DNA from: Euperipatoides rowelli
Taxonomy: Eukaryota > Onychophora > Udeonychophora > Euonychophora > Peripatopsidae
Assembly: GCA_003024985.2 (NCBI GenBank)
Contig: PXIH01S0032409.1
Strand: one strand, 5' to 3'
DNA length: 10,374 bases
Of this stretch, positions 1-8,204 are shown one piece after another (positions within the stretch are counted from its first letter, which is position 1; each line of letters starts with the position of its first letter). The notes below the pieces were generated by a model, which did no database searches, was not told where the DNA came from, and worked only from the letters and a program-made list of their open reading frames with translations. The position numbers and the translations under genes were made by a program.

Positions 1-589
1 GTGTAGATATTAATGTTTGTTTACATTTACTCGCGTATTCCATAACTTTGGCTGTCATGTGTGTCGTGTTTACTTTTTCTAAGGTAAATGCGCCACAGAT
101 GCAGTGCTTTGGCATACTCACACATTTTTAAATGCCCAATCAGTAAAACCTCTAACTAATTGCCTTGCATATAATCGGAATAAAATAAAATTGTATACGT
201 TTTGTTTAAAATAATTTAAATCGTCTACTGAACATGTGTCCCCCCCACCCCATCTTTTTTTTTAAGCTCATTTTAACTTTAAGCTTGTTAATAACCTTTT
301 TGAATCATATAATATTGAAAATTTCTGCTGTTTGGTACTGGCTATTAGCGAGTATTGAATGAGAGCACCATAACATTACCAATTCTTTCATTTCTATTTT
401 TTCTAACGAATCATGTATTTAATAATCTAATAATATATGTTAGGTAGCTTGATTTAAAAAAAAAAAAAAACTATTTTTCACACAAAGTTTATTTCTAACA
501 AAAAAAAAACATCCTATTTTTAGCACATATACAGTAGGCCTATAGTCTAGTTTATAATTCATACCTGGCGTATAGCCATACAGTTTCTG
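1..589. other. Non-coding AT-rich stretch, no gene seen
   Basis: No open frame of meaningful length and no recognisable protein similarity on either strand. The sequence is AT-rich with a C-rich run near 240-250 and A-runs near 458-472 and 500-508. One exact TAGGCCTA word lies at 535-542. It looks like intergenic or intronic DNA of an animal genome. Confidence 0.6.
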
Positions 590-641
590 CTGTATATTAT
601 ATAATTATATCAAAGATCCTAAATCTTTGATTTATATACAG
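590..641. repeat. Imperfect inverted repeat (hairpin)
   Basis: The inner arms ATCAAAGAT (609-617) and ATCTTTGAT (623-631) are perfect 9-base complements around the loop CCTAA. The outer arms CTGTATAT (590-597) and ATATACAG (634-641) are perfect 8-base complements. The left side carries 11 unpaired bases between its arms and the right side two. This could be a remnant of a small palindromic transposon or a chance cruciform; no flanking target duplication was identified. Confidence 0.55.
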
Positions 642-719
642 TATGTTATTCTGTATTATATTAAAATATTATACATTAACGGAGGGAAGGGTCTAACCCA
701 TTAAAAAAATGGTATAATT

Positions 720-747
720 GAATGAATCCCCCCCCCCCCCTTCATTC
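720..747. repeat. Poly-C13 run inside a 7-bp inverted repeat
   Basis: GAATGAA (720-726) and TTCATTC (741-747) are exact reverse complements. They enclose a T and an uninterrupted run of 13 C (728-740). The arrangement is directly visible. Whether it forms a hairpin or is only a slippage-prone homopolymer is unknown. Confidence 0.6.
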
Positions 748-927
748 CACTGGGGCGCTAAACTTGGACTTTGTAGGCGCTAACCCATGGCATCTTAGTG
801 GTTGGGGAATCTTGCCCTGGGCGCAAAACTACCTTGTCCTGGCTCTTATGTGCATTCAAGACAAAAGCTATTAGGCCCTATTGAAGTTCTGTATCATCTG
901 ATAGTTGCATGACGATCTAATTGCTAC
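748..927. other. Locally GC-richer non-coding segment, unidentified
   Basis: This stretch is less AT-rich than its surroundings and contains GGCGCTAA-like words twice near 753 and 776. No open frame is convincing. A faint resemblance to a tRNA-type A box near 796-808 is not backed by a B box, so no RNA gene is called. Confidence 0.35.
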
Positions 928-1180
928 GTCTATTTATTTTTCTACCTACTTATTTACCTATGTATGTATGTATGTATTTATCCATCCAGCCATCCGTCCA
1001 TTCATCCATTTATCTATCTATCTATCCGTCCACTTATCCATCCATCCGTCCACCTATCCATCCATCCGCCCGTTCATCTGTCCATCCATCCATCTGTCCA
1101 TACATCTATCTATCTATCTAAGTTTATATCTTTCTCTATATCTCCATCCATCTATTTATCTACATCTATCTCTATTGCCT
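928..1180. repeat. Tetranucleotide microsatellite (CTAT/CCAT/CCGT)n
   Basis: The segment consists of 4-base units of the form TCTA, TCCA, TCCG and TTTA, with a short TATG block near 960-976. It opens three overlapping reading frames on the plus strand, all low-complexity Ser/Pro/Ile/Tyr/His-rich peptides. Being open in all frames is what an imperfect 4-base repeat without stops produces, so these frames are not genes. The unit variation suggests an old locus degraded by point mutation. Confidence 0.9.
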
Positions 1181-1225
1181 ATATCCATGCATGGCCCCCA
1201 CAAGGGTGTTGCCAGAGCAACATGG

Positions 1226-1250
1226 GCCCGGGCCCCTAAGGGGCCCGGGC
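1226..1250. repeat. 25-base GC-rich palindrome
   Basis: The arms GCCCGGGCCCC (1226-1236) and GGGGCCCGGGC (1240-1250) are perfect reverse complements. The T and A flanking the central A also pair, giving 12-base arms around one base. It is almost pure G and C in an AT-rich region, lies just after the microsatellite, and is followed by a T-run. No gene is associated. It could be part of an unrecognised transposon end. Confidence 0.75.
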
Positions 1251-1679
1251 TGGAATTTTTTTTAATAATATCTTGTTTGTTTGATTTCCTTTTTTGTAAT
1301 CTTAAGTGTGTTTAATAATATAACAAAAATTTGTCATATTTTATTGTATATTTTTTTTTAAAATAACCATTACAATTATTACTTAATCCTTTCTCTTTTT
1401 TTTTAAATGGGTGTACATTATAATGTTAATGTTTATACAGTTTCACAATAACTCTAGGGCCTATGCCTGGCAGTGAAATGCTTATCAGATTACAAGATGT
1501 TATTTATTAAGGAAAAGACCAGGTTTTTTGTTAGGACTTGAGCTTTTCTTTACCAGATCTAGGGTCACTGGTCAGACGCGGGGCGCTATTCATAAAATAA
1601 ATTATTGCTAAAGTATTGGAGGCCCGCCACAGTGCCTGGCAACAGGGCNCCAGAAAAGATGTGTGGGCCATGTTTAATC
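1251..1679. other. Non-coding stretch, no gene seen
   Basis: AT-rich with several T-runs (1254-1262, 1350-1358, 1396-1404), followed by a mixed-composition segment from about 1450 to 1680. A single N lies at 1649. I recognise no protein, RNA gene or transposon signature on either strand. Confidence 0.5.
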
Positions 1680-1682
1680 CAT

Positions 1683-1765
1683 GCATCTATCTATCTACTG
1701 AGCTATCTACTTATACCGTATCTATCTTTTTTTCTTTATGTCTATTTCTCTACCTATCTCAATGC
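1683..1765. repeat. Second short (CTAT)n-type microsatellite
   Basis: Runs of CTAT/CTAC/TTTCT units start right after the word ATCCATGCAT. A near-identical word, ATCCATGCAT, also occurs at 1183-1192 at the far end of the first microsatellite. Plus-strand frames through it are low-complexity and not considered coding. The shared flanking word may mean that the two tracts descend from one dispersed element. Confidence 0.65.
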
Positions 1766-2340
1766 TTTAGGCTACTATCTTTCCATATAATGTATCATTA
1801 GGCTAAACTAATTCTCTCCCTTCTTCAATAAATAAATATTAGGCTAATGTGATTTTGTTAGTCCAGATCCTGATCATACTTAGGCCTAAATAATATTTTT
1901 ATTTATATTAAAAATAATATAACAGAACGTGCTGCGTTAAATGTTCGGTTGGCATGTGTTTAGTTTGTAAATAGCATGTTCAAAATTAGGCTAATATAAT
2001 TTTTTTTAATATAATTCTATTACTAGCCTAGGCCTAATCATTTATTATCCAATAATTGTGTCTTTACTCTGTTTATTAGATTTGCATTAGCATTGCTTCT
2101 TATTTTTTTTTTATTACTGGTATTATTAATATTATATCTCGTGTTTAAATCCTTCAGAATGATTCGCCACTATAACTATGTTTGTTCGGAATCAAGGTTT
2201 ATCCACATCGAATAGCCTAATTTTTCTTTTATTTGTTTTTTATCGTTGCAAGTTTAATAATTTGAGAAAATTCACTAAAAAAAATAATAGTTGTATATAA
2301 TGTTCTGGACGACGAAGGTAGATAATTCCCACTATTTTTA
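1766..2340. other. Non-coding stretch rich in TAGGC(C)TA words
   Basis: No coding potential is visible. The stretch holds a cluster of related words: TAGGCTA at 1768, 1799, 1840 and 1987, TAGGCCTA at 1881 and 2029, and the complement TAGCCTA at 2024 and 2213. It lies directly upstream of the BTB-BACK exon and could be promoter, 5' UTR or intron. No TATA box or initiator can be assigned with any confidence in such AT-rich DNA. Confidence 0.45.
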
Positions 2341-2364
2341 TAATCTTATAAAATTTTAGACAGA

Positions 2365-3041
2365 ATGAATGAATATTCTGATTTAATAATATATGTTGAA
2401 AATCAAACGTTTCAAGTTAACAAATCAATTTTATGTTACTGGAGTTTACGTTTTTCAGATATATTTCGGCAAAATGGACATTTTTGGAATGATAAAATTA
2501 TTTTACAAGGAATTTCTTCTAATATTTTTCAACGAATACTTCAGTTTATGTATAACGGATACTTATGTCTAAATATTGAGGACGAAGATTTTTGTGATCT
2601 ACTGGAACAAGCCATTACACTTCAGATCAACAGTTTAATTTTTCAGTTTGAAAATTGTTTAGAACAAGCAATGGGAAAAACTTTATGGAAAGTTATAGAT
2701 TTGTCACGTAAATTTGGACTGTTAAAGATTTATACAAAATCCATGGACCTTTTAAAGCAGGAATTTGTATATCGGTGCAAAGAAGAAGGTTTCTTAAAAT
2801 GGGACGTGCTAAGCGTTATTGAACTACTGTCCGATGATTCTCTTATGGTTCATAATGAATTAGACGTATTTCAAGCAGCTCTAAATTGGCTTCAGTATAA
2901 TAAAAATGAAAGAATAGCATATAAGAACAAATTAATGGATTGTATAAATTTTTCCCGGATAAATTTTGAAGAAAGCAACCCCTATTATCAAATTCAACCC
3001 NTTGGTCATGAAGCAAGAAATAATATTTTATATTATTATTG
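2365..3041 (+). CDS. BTB-BACK domain protein exon (Kelch-like family), partial
   Basis: Open for 226 codons. Residues 1 to about 105 resemble a BTB/POZ domain, with the typical 'D-x-x-x-x-V-x-x-x-x-F-x-V-x-K-x-x-L' start (D6, F16, K20), then an 'IILQGISSNIFQRILQFMY' strand-helix stretch. Residues about 108-210 resemble BACK, with 'IDLSRKFGLLKIY' and 'LLSDDSLMVHNELDVFQAA' matching its usual helices. In the family these bind Cullin-3 and present substrates through C-terminal kelch repeats, which are absent here. The frame meets TAA at 3043-3045, but GTAAGT at 3042-3047 is a consensus donor, so the exon probably ends at 3041 in phase 2 and kelch repeats would lie in later exons. The ATG follows an in-frame TAA at 2341 and leaves only five residues before the domain. 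The usual N-terminal dimerisation helix is missing, so an upstream exon joined at AG 2359 or 2363 is possible. N at 3001 affects one residue. The Kelch-like subfamily is not assignable. Confidence 0.8.
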
Positions 3042-3047
3042 GTAAGT
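3042..3047 (+). other. Candidate 5' splice donor (G|GTAAGT)
   Basis: GTAAGT follows a G exactly where the BTB-BACK frame would otherwise stop at a Trp-TAA. Its position just after the end of BACK, at the start of what reads like a first hydrophobic beta strand (ILYYY), is where Kelch-like genes continue into their propeller. Inferred from consensus only; no transcript evidence is available. Confidence 0.6.
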
Positions 3048-3634
3048 CAATAAATTTTATTAGTTTTATAGACAACTGTCTGTACATAGATTCACAACCC
3101 TATCTTTTAATCTTTGGTTTTGATGGGGAGGAAAAGGGAGTAGGGACATAAAAATAAAATTTCCATTTTTTTAAAAAAAGAGAAAAGCTTTATTAAAACC
3201 AATGATATAATTAAAAAAATCCAAAACAAAATATTTCCATTTATATACTTAGGCCTATTTCTATATAAATTTTGAAATAATTTGAGTTGTATAGGTTAAT
3301 GTTAGCTTGCTATTATATACTTTATTACCATCTTAGACTTTACACCAATATGATTAATTAATACTAATTTAGCTATAAACATTAAAATGTTTGAAAATTG
3401 TATTCAGTTTATTATTTAGTATTAAAATATTTATTTTACTATTTATTGGGGGGGGGGAGGTATATTCATTCCTAACAAGAAGGCTGGTGATAAGAATTCC
3501 TGAAGTCTACTTATTATCTTAAGAAGCTTAGCTAATACAATAGTAATTTTTAATTATTTATGTGTAATAGAGTGAAAATAATGGTTCTGGGACTAATTCA
3601 GTTAACTGCACCCCACTTGTCATCATGTGCAGTA
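3048..3634. other. Probable intronic DNA, no gene seen
   Basis: Very AT-rich, with no kelch-type coding exon in any frame. It contains a run of 10 G at 3448-3457 and one TAGGCCTA at 3250-3257. If the donor at 3042 is used, this is intron. Confidence 0.5.
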
Positions 3635-4620
3635 ATGTACTTCCTATTTCTTATAGGTATAAGGTTTTTATGCCTATATATGGGTATATGACATCACATG
3701 ATGACATCAGTTCCAGTTAACCTTTGGAATGTATAATATATTTTAATGTTATTGTGAACCACTCAGGCATGAAACATAACTCTAAAAAATACACTATCTC
3801 CTCAACTGTTCATGTTAGAACCATGGGGTTTGAATACCTGTGCATAAAAAAGTAGTTCTACAACTTCCTGTTTAGCATCACCAATTCTTGGTACCGTATT
3901 TTCGAAGATGGTATTTTTTGTTTCTTAAAGGTATAGAGGTTTTTATGTTTATAACCTATTTGGACATATGACTTCACTTCCGGTTCTCTGTACAGTGAAA
4001 ATGTTGGTTATCAAACACTTTCAGTTTGAGGGAGTGGTACTTCCATTTTTGGGAGAGGGTGGGTAGGCTACTTCCTGTTTCTTAAAGTTATAGGAGTTTT
4101 TTTATGCTTACAATTCTTGTTTATGATGTCACTTCCGGTAGTTTCTGGCTCAATCTAAGTCAAAGACCACTTCCAGTTAGTCACATAAAATCCTAGATTG
4201 CCAACTTTTGTTCCTGTTTCTTAAAAATATAGAGGGTTTTTAGGTATGATGATGTCACTTCCGGTTCCTGTTTAGTAGGTCACTTCCTGTTTCAGAGAAT
4301 ACAAGTGGCTGACTTCCTGTTCCTGTTGCTTAATGTTTTAGGGGTTTATATATTATAATGATGTCGCTTCTGGTTACTGTAATTCAAAATGGTGGCACTT
4401 CCGTGTTTGTAAGCCTCTCTGTTATCTGGAATTCTGGATAAAATTTCAAGATGGAGGCACTTATGTTATGATACCACTTCCGGTTTTGGGCAAAAATAAT
4501 CTTTGGTCACAAGATGTAACTTCCAATCCCAATTAACTCCAAATAAATTCCTGAGTTTGCACAATAATCTTCAAGATGGGGGCCCATATGGTTCCCATGT
4601 TATGTCACTTCCTGTTTTAA
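3635..4620 (+). repeat. Degenerate tandem array of ACTTCCGG/CTTCCTGTTTCTTAAAGGTATA units
   Basis: At least five diverged units share the block 'CTTCCTGTTTCTTAAAGGTAT' (at most 20 bases at a time), then 'AGAGGTTTTTATG', then 'GATGTCACTTCCGGTT'. The first block occurs near 3639, 3918, 4070, 4211 and 4319. Exact ACTTCCGG lies at 3976, 4131, 4257 and 4476. ACTTCCTG or close variants lie near 3861, 4069, 4280, 4309 and 4605, and AAGATGG words near 3905, 4448 and 4572. Unit spacing is irregular, about 110 to 280 bases. ACTTCCGG is the complement of the ETS-factor core CCGGAAGT, and TGATGTCA resembles a CRE site, but any regulatory use is inference. It may equally be a decayed satellite or transposon. 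The plus-strand open frame at about 4503-4859 crosses the end of the array and is not considered a gene. Confidence 0.7.
3751..3815 (+). repeat. Dispersed repeat, copy A
   Basis: Matches 7634-7702 in the same orientation over about 65-70 bases, starting ATTGTGAA. Both copies share an exact 18-base core AACTCTAAAAAATACACT (3778-3795 here), followed by a diverged stretch and the shared word TTCATGTTA. Copy A sits inside the ETS-like motif array. The family is not recognised. Confidence 0.7.
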
Positions 4621-4884
4621 CTCAAAAAGTGAATTATTATGTAGCAATTCTAGTTGCCCTTGTGTCATTTGCAATAAGCTGTTCAAACTATGTTTTCAGG
4701 CACCCCATTTTTTTTAAAAAANTTTTAAATCGGATGACCATGAGTCACATAGTAACTTCGGTTACCTTAGGAATTTATCATAATGTCATATTTTTGCTAT
4801 TAAATCTATTGATTCTCAAAGAAATGTTGCTACAAAATCCATCTCTCAGAGGGGTATAGTAAAAAGCAACCTTATTCAAATTAG
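4621..4884. other. Spacer between motif array and LINE, no gene seen
   Basis: AT-rich, with an N at 4722 and a small GTAAC-TTCG-GTTAC stem-loop at 4752-4765. No ORF1-like protein (zinc knuckle, RRM or esterase) of a LINE is seen here, so the element that follows appears to lack ORF1. Confidence 0.45.
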
Positions 4885-4892
4885 TACATACA

Positions 4893-5400
4893 AACAAGAG
4901 TCATTTTGATTTTCCTTCCATACTTTATACCAATCTTAGATCCATTGCAAACAAGAGTGACCAAGTGGAAATGACATTGATTAAGTTTAAGCCTGATTTA
5001 GCTTTTTTGTGGAAACATGGATTGATAAAAAATTACCATTCATATACCAGGGTTAGAGATAGATGTAATAAACCTCATGGAGAAGGATTATTAGCATGTA
5101 TTAATAAAAACATTTCAGTTCAGGATTTTAGACAGGCTTTAAACCCAAACATTGAAACCTTCACCACCATCATCTCATTTATTACCTAGATGTTGCAAGG
5201 TTTATTTTCCTCTGGGTGATTGTATCACTGATGACCTTACATCTTAGGTGATTTTAATGATTTTGATATTCATTTCTTATACAGCTTCACTAATGCTCCA
5301 ATTAAATACAATGTAAATTNATTTCCACCTATTGCCTTAAGTGACCATTGTCTTATATTCCTTAGTCACTTTCAATATTCTCCTCAAAAATCAATAGTCA
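4893..5400 (+). pseudogene. LINE ORF2 N-terminus: broken APE endonuclease
   Basis: The frame around 4926 reads YTNLRSIANK followed by KFKPDLAFL. This resembles the start of AP-type endonucleases of LINEs, in which an N-x-R-S-(I/L) word precedes a 'PDI' strand. Downstream, in other frames, GDFN at 5247-5258 and SDH at 5340-5348 match the two hallmark motifs of this fold; the SDH histidine and aspartate belong to the active site. The first frame ends at TAG 5187-5189, and at least two shifts or stops separate the motifs. An N lies at 5320. The usual Glu in 'TETW' is not conserved after PDLAFL. In an active element this enzyme nicks the target DNA to prime reverse transcription. This copy cannot encode a whole enzyme. 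Confidence 0.75.
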
Positions 5401-5582
5401 AATATATAGGCCTTGATTTAAGAAAAACTTTTTCAATATGGGTAAAATGATTATAGATATAAATTGTTCATTTATTTATAACTCTAGTGATGATGATGAG
5501 GCAACTGACTATTTTATCAAGGAAATTTTGACTATTTTATTTGAGTTACTTCCCTTTAAATACAAAAAGGATTTATAAGAAT

Positions 5583-7350
5583 AATCCAAAATGGTTTAAT
5601 AATGAATTACAAGGTATAATGAGAGAAATCTTACCTTTAAAAATAACAATATTGACCTTCTACATAAGTATAAAATGCTATTAATTTAAAAAGTATGTTA
5701 AACTAGCTAAACAAAAATGGCTTGATGGTCTTATGAAAAGTGCCCTATTCGTTCAAAGGATTTTTTTTTTAGGAATTAAGAATCTTGTGGGTAATAGTAA
5801 AGCCAATAATAGCGAAATAAATTTTCCAGATAAAGATTATGAGGAATCATTTGAAGATATTTTTATATTTTTCTCTAAGTTAGCTAATTCTCATCTTCCA
5901 TTGGATATTGATAATGGTGTTGGTGATTCCCTACCATTAGAAATTCCCCTCATTGAAAAATTTGAGATTTATCAAAGTTTAAATAAAATTGGTAACAATG
6001 TCTCATCATCTCCTGATGGCATTCCAAATTTCATTTGGAGACATTTTTCTATTGAATTAATTGAACCCATAACATCACTTATTAATTTAGCCTATCTCTT
6101 CTTTTTAATAAAGCCCTAATAATTTGGAAAACTTCTACATTAATTACACTTCCAAAAATTTCTAACCCTAGAGACCATCTAATCTTAGACCAATTTCCAT
6201 CACTTCACCTTTAATAAAAGTTTGCGAAAAACACATTCTTAAACACATTATTCCTTTTTTGATGCCCAAATTTGATCCCTTTCAATTTGGAGGCATTCCA
6301 AATAAATCAGCTTCTCAATATTTGGCAATTTATGTGCAAAACGCCCTAAATTCTTGGAATCTAGATCTAAATCTGTATGTACCATCACAATCGATTTTAA
6401 TAAAGCCTTTGATAATTTGGATCACAAATAATTTTTTCTAAATTTCAGAATATACTCCCTCTTCCTTCAATCAATAAATGGATTGGATCTTTTCTATCTG
6501 ATATAATTCAATTAATGTTTAACAAAAGAGATGGTTCTATTCTAAATTTTACATGTAACTGTTTTAGGTGGTTTGATATTTGATATATAAATTAATGAAT
6601 TGGCATTAAATAGTGATTAACACTAAAGTTTGTAGATGATATGTCTATTTCTTGCACAATAGATGTTTCTAACTTAGATCACCCTCAGGTACTGATAGAT
6701 GATCTGGTAGATCAAATAGATAGATCAACATGCCAATAAATTCTAATAAATATAATCTTATTATACAGAGCTTTTTACGTAACAAACCTCATCCCATTGT
6801 ATTATTAAAAAATCATATCTTAAAAAGAAATTGACTATATTAAAATTGTGGGTGTCTTCATCCAAAGTGAAGAAGTGGAAAGCAAAAGTAGATCACTTAG
6901 GCTAATCAGTAAAGCAAATAAACTTTTCTTTATTATTTATAAACTAAAAAAAAAACGGGAGCCTCTCTTCAAAGTCATGAAAATGGTTTACATTTTCTTT
7001 ATCAGAACTGGAATTGAATGTTGTGCACCTGTTTGGAGTCCTGGTTTGACTAAATCTCAAGTTTATTCTTTAGAACTCATTCAAAAACGGTAGAGATTTT
7101 GTATTATGAATTAGAATTAGCATTAACAAAAACTTGAACTGGCATCTTTATCAGATAGAAGAAATTCCCTCTCAATTAATTTTACAAGAAAATTGTTTGA
7201 TCAGTTCCCTCAGTTTAATCCTCCAACTAGAGAATCTGTATCAGGTAGGTATTAATACTTGAAACGCTAACTCATTGTTAATACCTAGAGTCAGAAATGA
7301 AAGATTTAAATCCTCACCAATTATTCATGGAATCAAGCTATTGAATACTT
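5583..7350 (+). pseudogene. LINE ORF2: broken reverse transcriptase and C-terminal region
   Basis: A 128-codon open segment (5733-6119) carries the RT entry motif SPDGIP (6009-6026) and the following helix with NLA. Further pieces, in shifted frames, are a region with QFGGIPNKSASQ near 6280-6315, DFNKAFD at 6393-6413 (RT motif with the first catalytic Asp) and FVDD at 6629-6640 (the YxDD box, with F for Y). A C-terminal segment at 6848-7093 contains SKANKLFF, FIRTGIE and APVWSPGLTKSQ, which is typical after the RT of CR1/L2-like elements. A shifted continuation with SDRRNS near 7154 and RNERFKSS near 7297 marks the end of ORF2. Stops at 6117-6119, 6439-6441 and 7091-7093, among others, break the frame. 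In a live element this would synthesise cDNA at the nicked target. Both catalytic Asp positions are still recognisable, but no continuous product is possible. Confidence 0.85.
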
Positions 7351-7567
7351 TGTTATAAATAGAATTTATATTTTTGAATAATTATGATATAATTTTTTTT
7401 TACTAGTTCAGTAATTTTTATTTATGTTTTTTATTGTCTTGCTGATAATTGTTATATTATAGTCTACTACAAGTGATGATGTAATAAGTTCTATATCCTT
7501 TGGGGCTAAGCACTTAATTTTGTTTTGTTGTTTGTGCACCTATCCAATGTATCTTGTAATTATTGGA

Positions 7568-7629
7568 AATAAATAAATAAATAATAATAATAGAATAATA
7601 ATAATAATACTAATAATAATAACATAAAA
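7568..7629 (+). repeat. (AATA)n/(AAT)n tail at LINE 3' end
   Basis: Repeated AATA units pass into AAT units with rare interruptions (G at 7593, C at 7610). The tract immediately follows the LINE 3' UTR. Short A-rich microsatellite tails are usual at the 3' end of CR1/L2-like elements, so this probably marks the exact 3' terminus and the direction of insertion. Confidence 0.8.
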
Positions 7630-7633
7630 AGCT

Positions 7634-7702
7634 ATTGTGAAACAACCAAGCGTGAAGCGTAACTCTAAAAAATACACTGTATCTTCCCAACCATTCATGT
7701 TA
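7634..7702 (+). repeat. Dispersed repeat, copy B
   Basis: Second copy of the repeat at 3751-3815, with the identical core AACTCTAAAAAATACACT at 7661-7678. It begins four bases after the LINE tail. It runs into an AAGCCCTGTTTACACT word that resembles the ends of some small DNA transposons, but that resemblance is weak. The open frame across it (7637-7882) has no recognisable domain. Confidence 0.7.
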
Positions 7703-7733
7703 AGCCCTGTTTACACTCAAATAGTGAATTCTT

Positions 7734-7763
7734 TTCCGATATGTTCCGGAACAGATATCGGAA
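7734..7763. repeat. 30-base near-perfect palindrome around TTCCGGAA
   Basis: Outer arms TTCCGATAT (7734-7742) and ATATCGGAA (7755-7763) are exact complements. The centre GTTCCGGAAC (7743-7752) is itself a perfect 10-base palindrome. Only AG (7753-7754) is unpaired. The flanks carry GTTTACACT (about 7709) and GTTTATACT (about 7771) as a near direct repeat. It may be the core of a miniature inverted-repeat element. Confidence 0.75.
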
Positions 7764-7882
7764 TGGTCGTGTTTATACTGCCTTCAGGCATGACTGAATT
7801 TGCAATGCATGATTTTGAAATAGCAGCAATCACTCAAATTATACAGGAAGTTGACTACGATAGCACAGTACAAAACAGATAG

Positions 7883-8204
7883 TTTATTATTAAATCTCAA
7901 AAGGATCGGGAAAAAAACCCTGCAGCAATCATAGTTTCTGATATTTGGAAAATAGTTGTCTAGTTGAATTTCGCTTCAGACAATTGAGCTGAGCTGGTAA
8001 AGTGTAGGCTACTATTCTTATTTGTTTACAATGTTTTAATTTAAGATAGACTTACTATAGCCTAAATTAATTTGCTTTTTGTATAAAAATTGTTTTTCAC
8101 TTTTGTTATGTACTAATAACGAGGGTAGAAATGGATTAAAGAATCAACCAGTTTTAATGACAGAATAGAACAACATGTAAAGGCAACTGCATAATTATAT
8201 CTAA
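7883..8204. other. Non-coding spacer between the two retroelements
   Basis: No coding potential is recognised on either strand. TAGGCTA occurs at 8005 and its complement TAGCCTA at 8058. This is the gap between the 3' end of the plus-strand LINE and the truncated 3' side of the minus-strand Gypsy pol. No LTR is identifiable. Confidence 0.45.

Larger units (their letters stand above)
4885..7630 (+). mobile_element. Degenerate non-LTR retrotransposon (LINE, CR1/L2/Jockey-like group)
   Basis: Domains appear in LINE order on the plus strand: an APE-type endonuclease (about 4893-5400), the pre-RT NPKWFNNEL word (about 5583-5609), reverse transcriptase (about 5733-6800), a C-terminal region (about 6840-7350), an AT-rich 3' UTR without coding (7351-7567) and an (AATA)n-type tail (7568-7629). 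A complete element copies its own RNA at a nicked target, using the endonuclease and RT of ORF2. Many in-frame stops and frameshifts break this copy, so it is non-autonomous and old. The 5' boundary is uncertain because ORF1 is not seen, and no target-site duplication could be found by eye. The clade is a judgement from motif style, not from a tree. Confidence 0.85.

Noticed and set aside
775-850. Possible tRNA-derived SINE head (TTAGTGGTTGG resembling an A box)
   Set aside because: No B box, no 3' tail and no target duplication could be found.
905-1315. Three overlapping plus-strand open frames giving Ser/Pro/Ile/Tyr/His-rich peptides
   Set aside because: They are translations of a tetranucleotide microsatellite lacking stops; being open in all frames with low complexity is an artefact of the repeat.
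4752-4765. GTAAC-TTCG-GTTAC stem with a UUCG-type tetraloop
   Set aside because: A five-base stem in non-coding DNA is likely to arise by chance; no RNA gene context.
4503-4859. 118-codon open frame with a hydrophobic segment, which might look like a membrane protein
   Set aside because: It starts inside the degenerate motif array, has no ATG start at its listed 5' end, contains an N, and shows no recognisable domain.
3048-4884. Search for a downstream kelch-repeat exon continuing the BTB-BACK gene
   Set aside because: No GG-x-Y-x-W type kelch pattern in any frame; the remaining exons, if any, must lie outside the window or beyond the elements.
7637-7882. 81-codon open frame after the LINE tail
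   Set aside because: It spans a dispersed repeat and a palindrome, so the open frame reflects repeat sequence and shows no domain.
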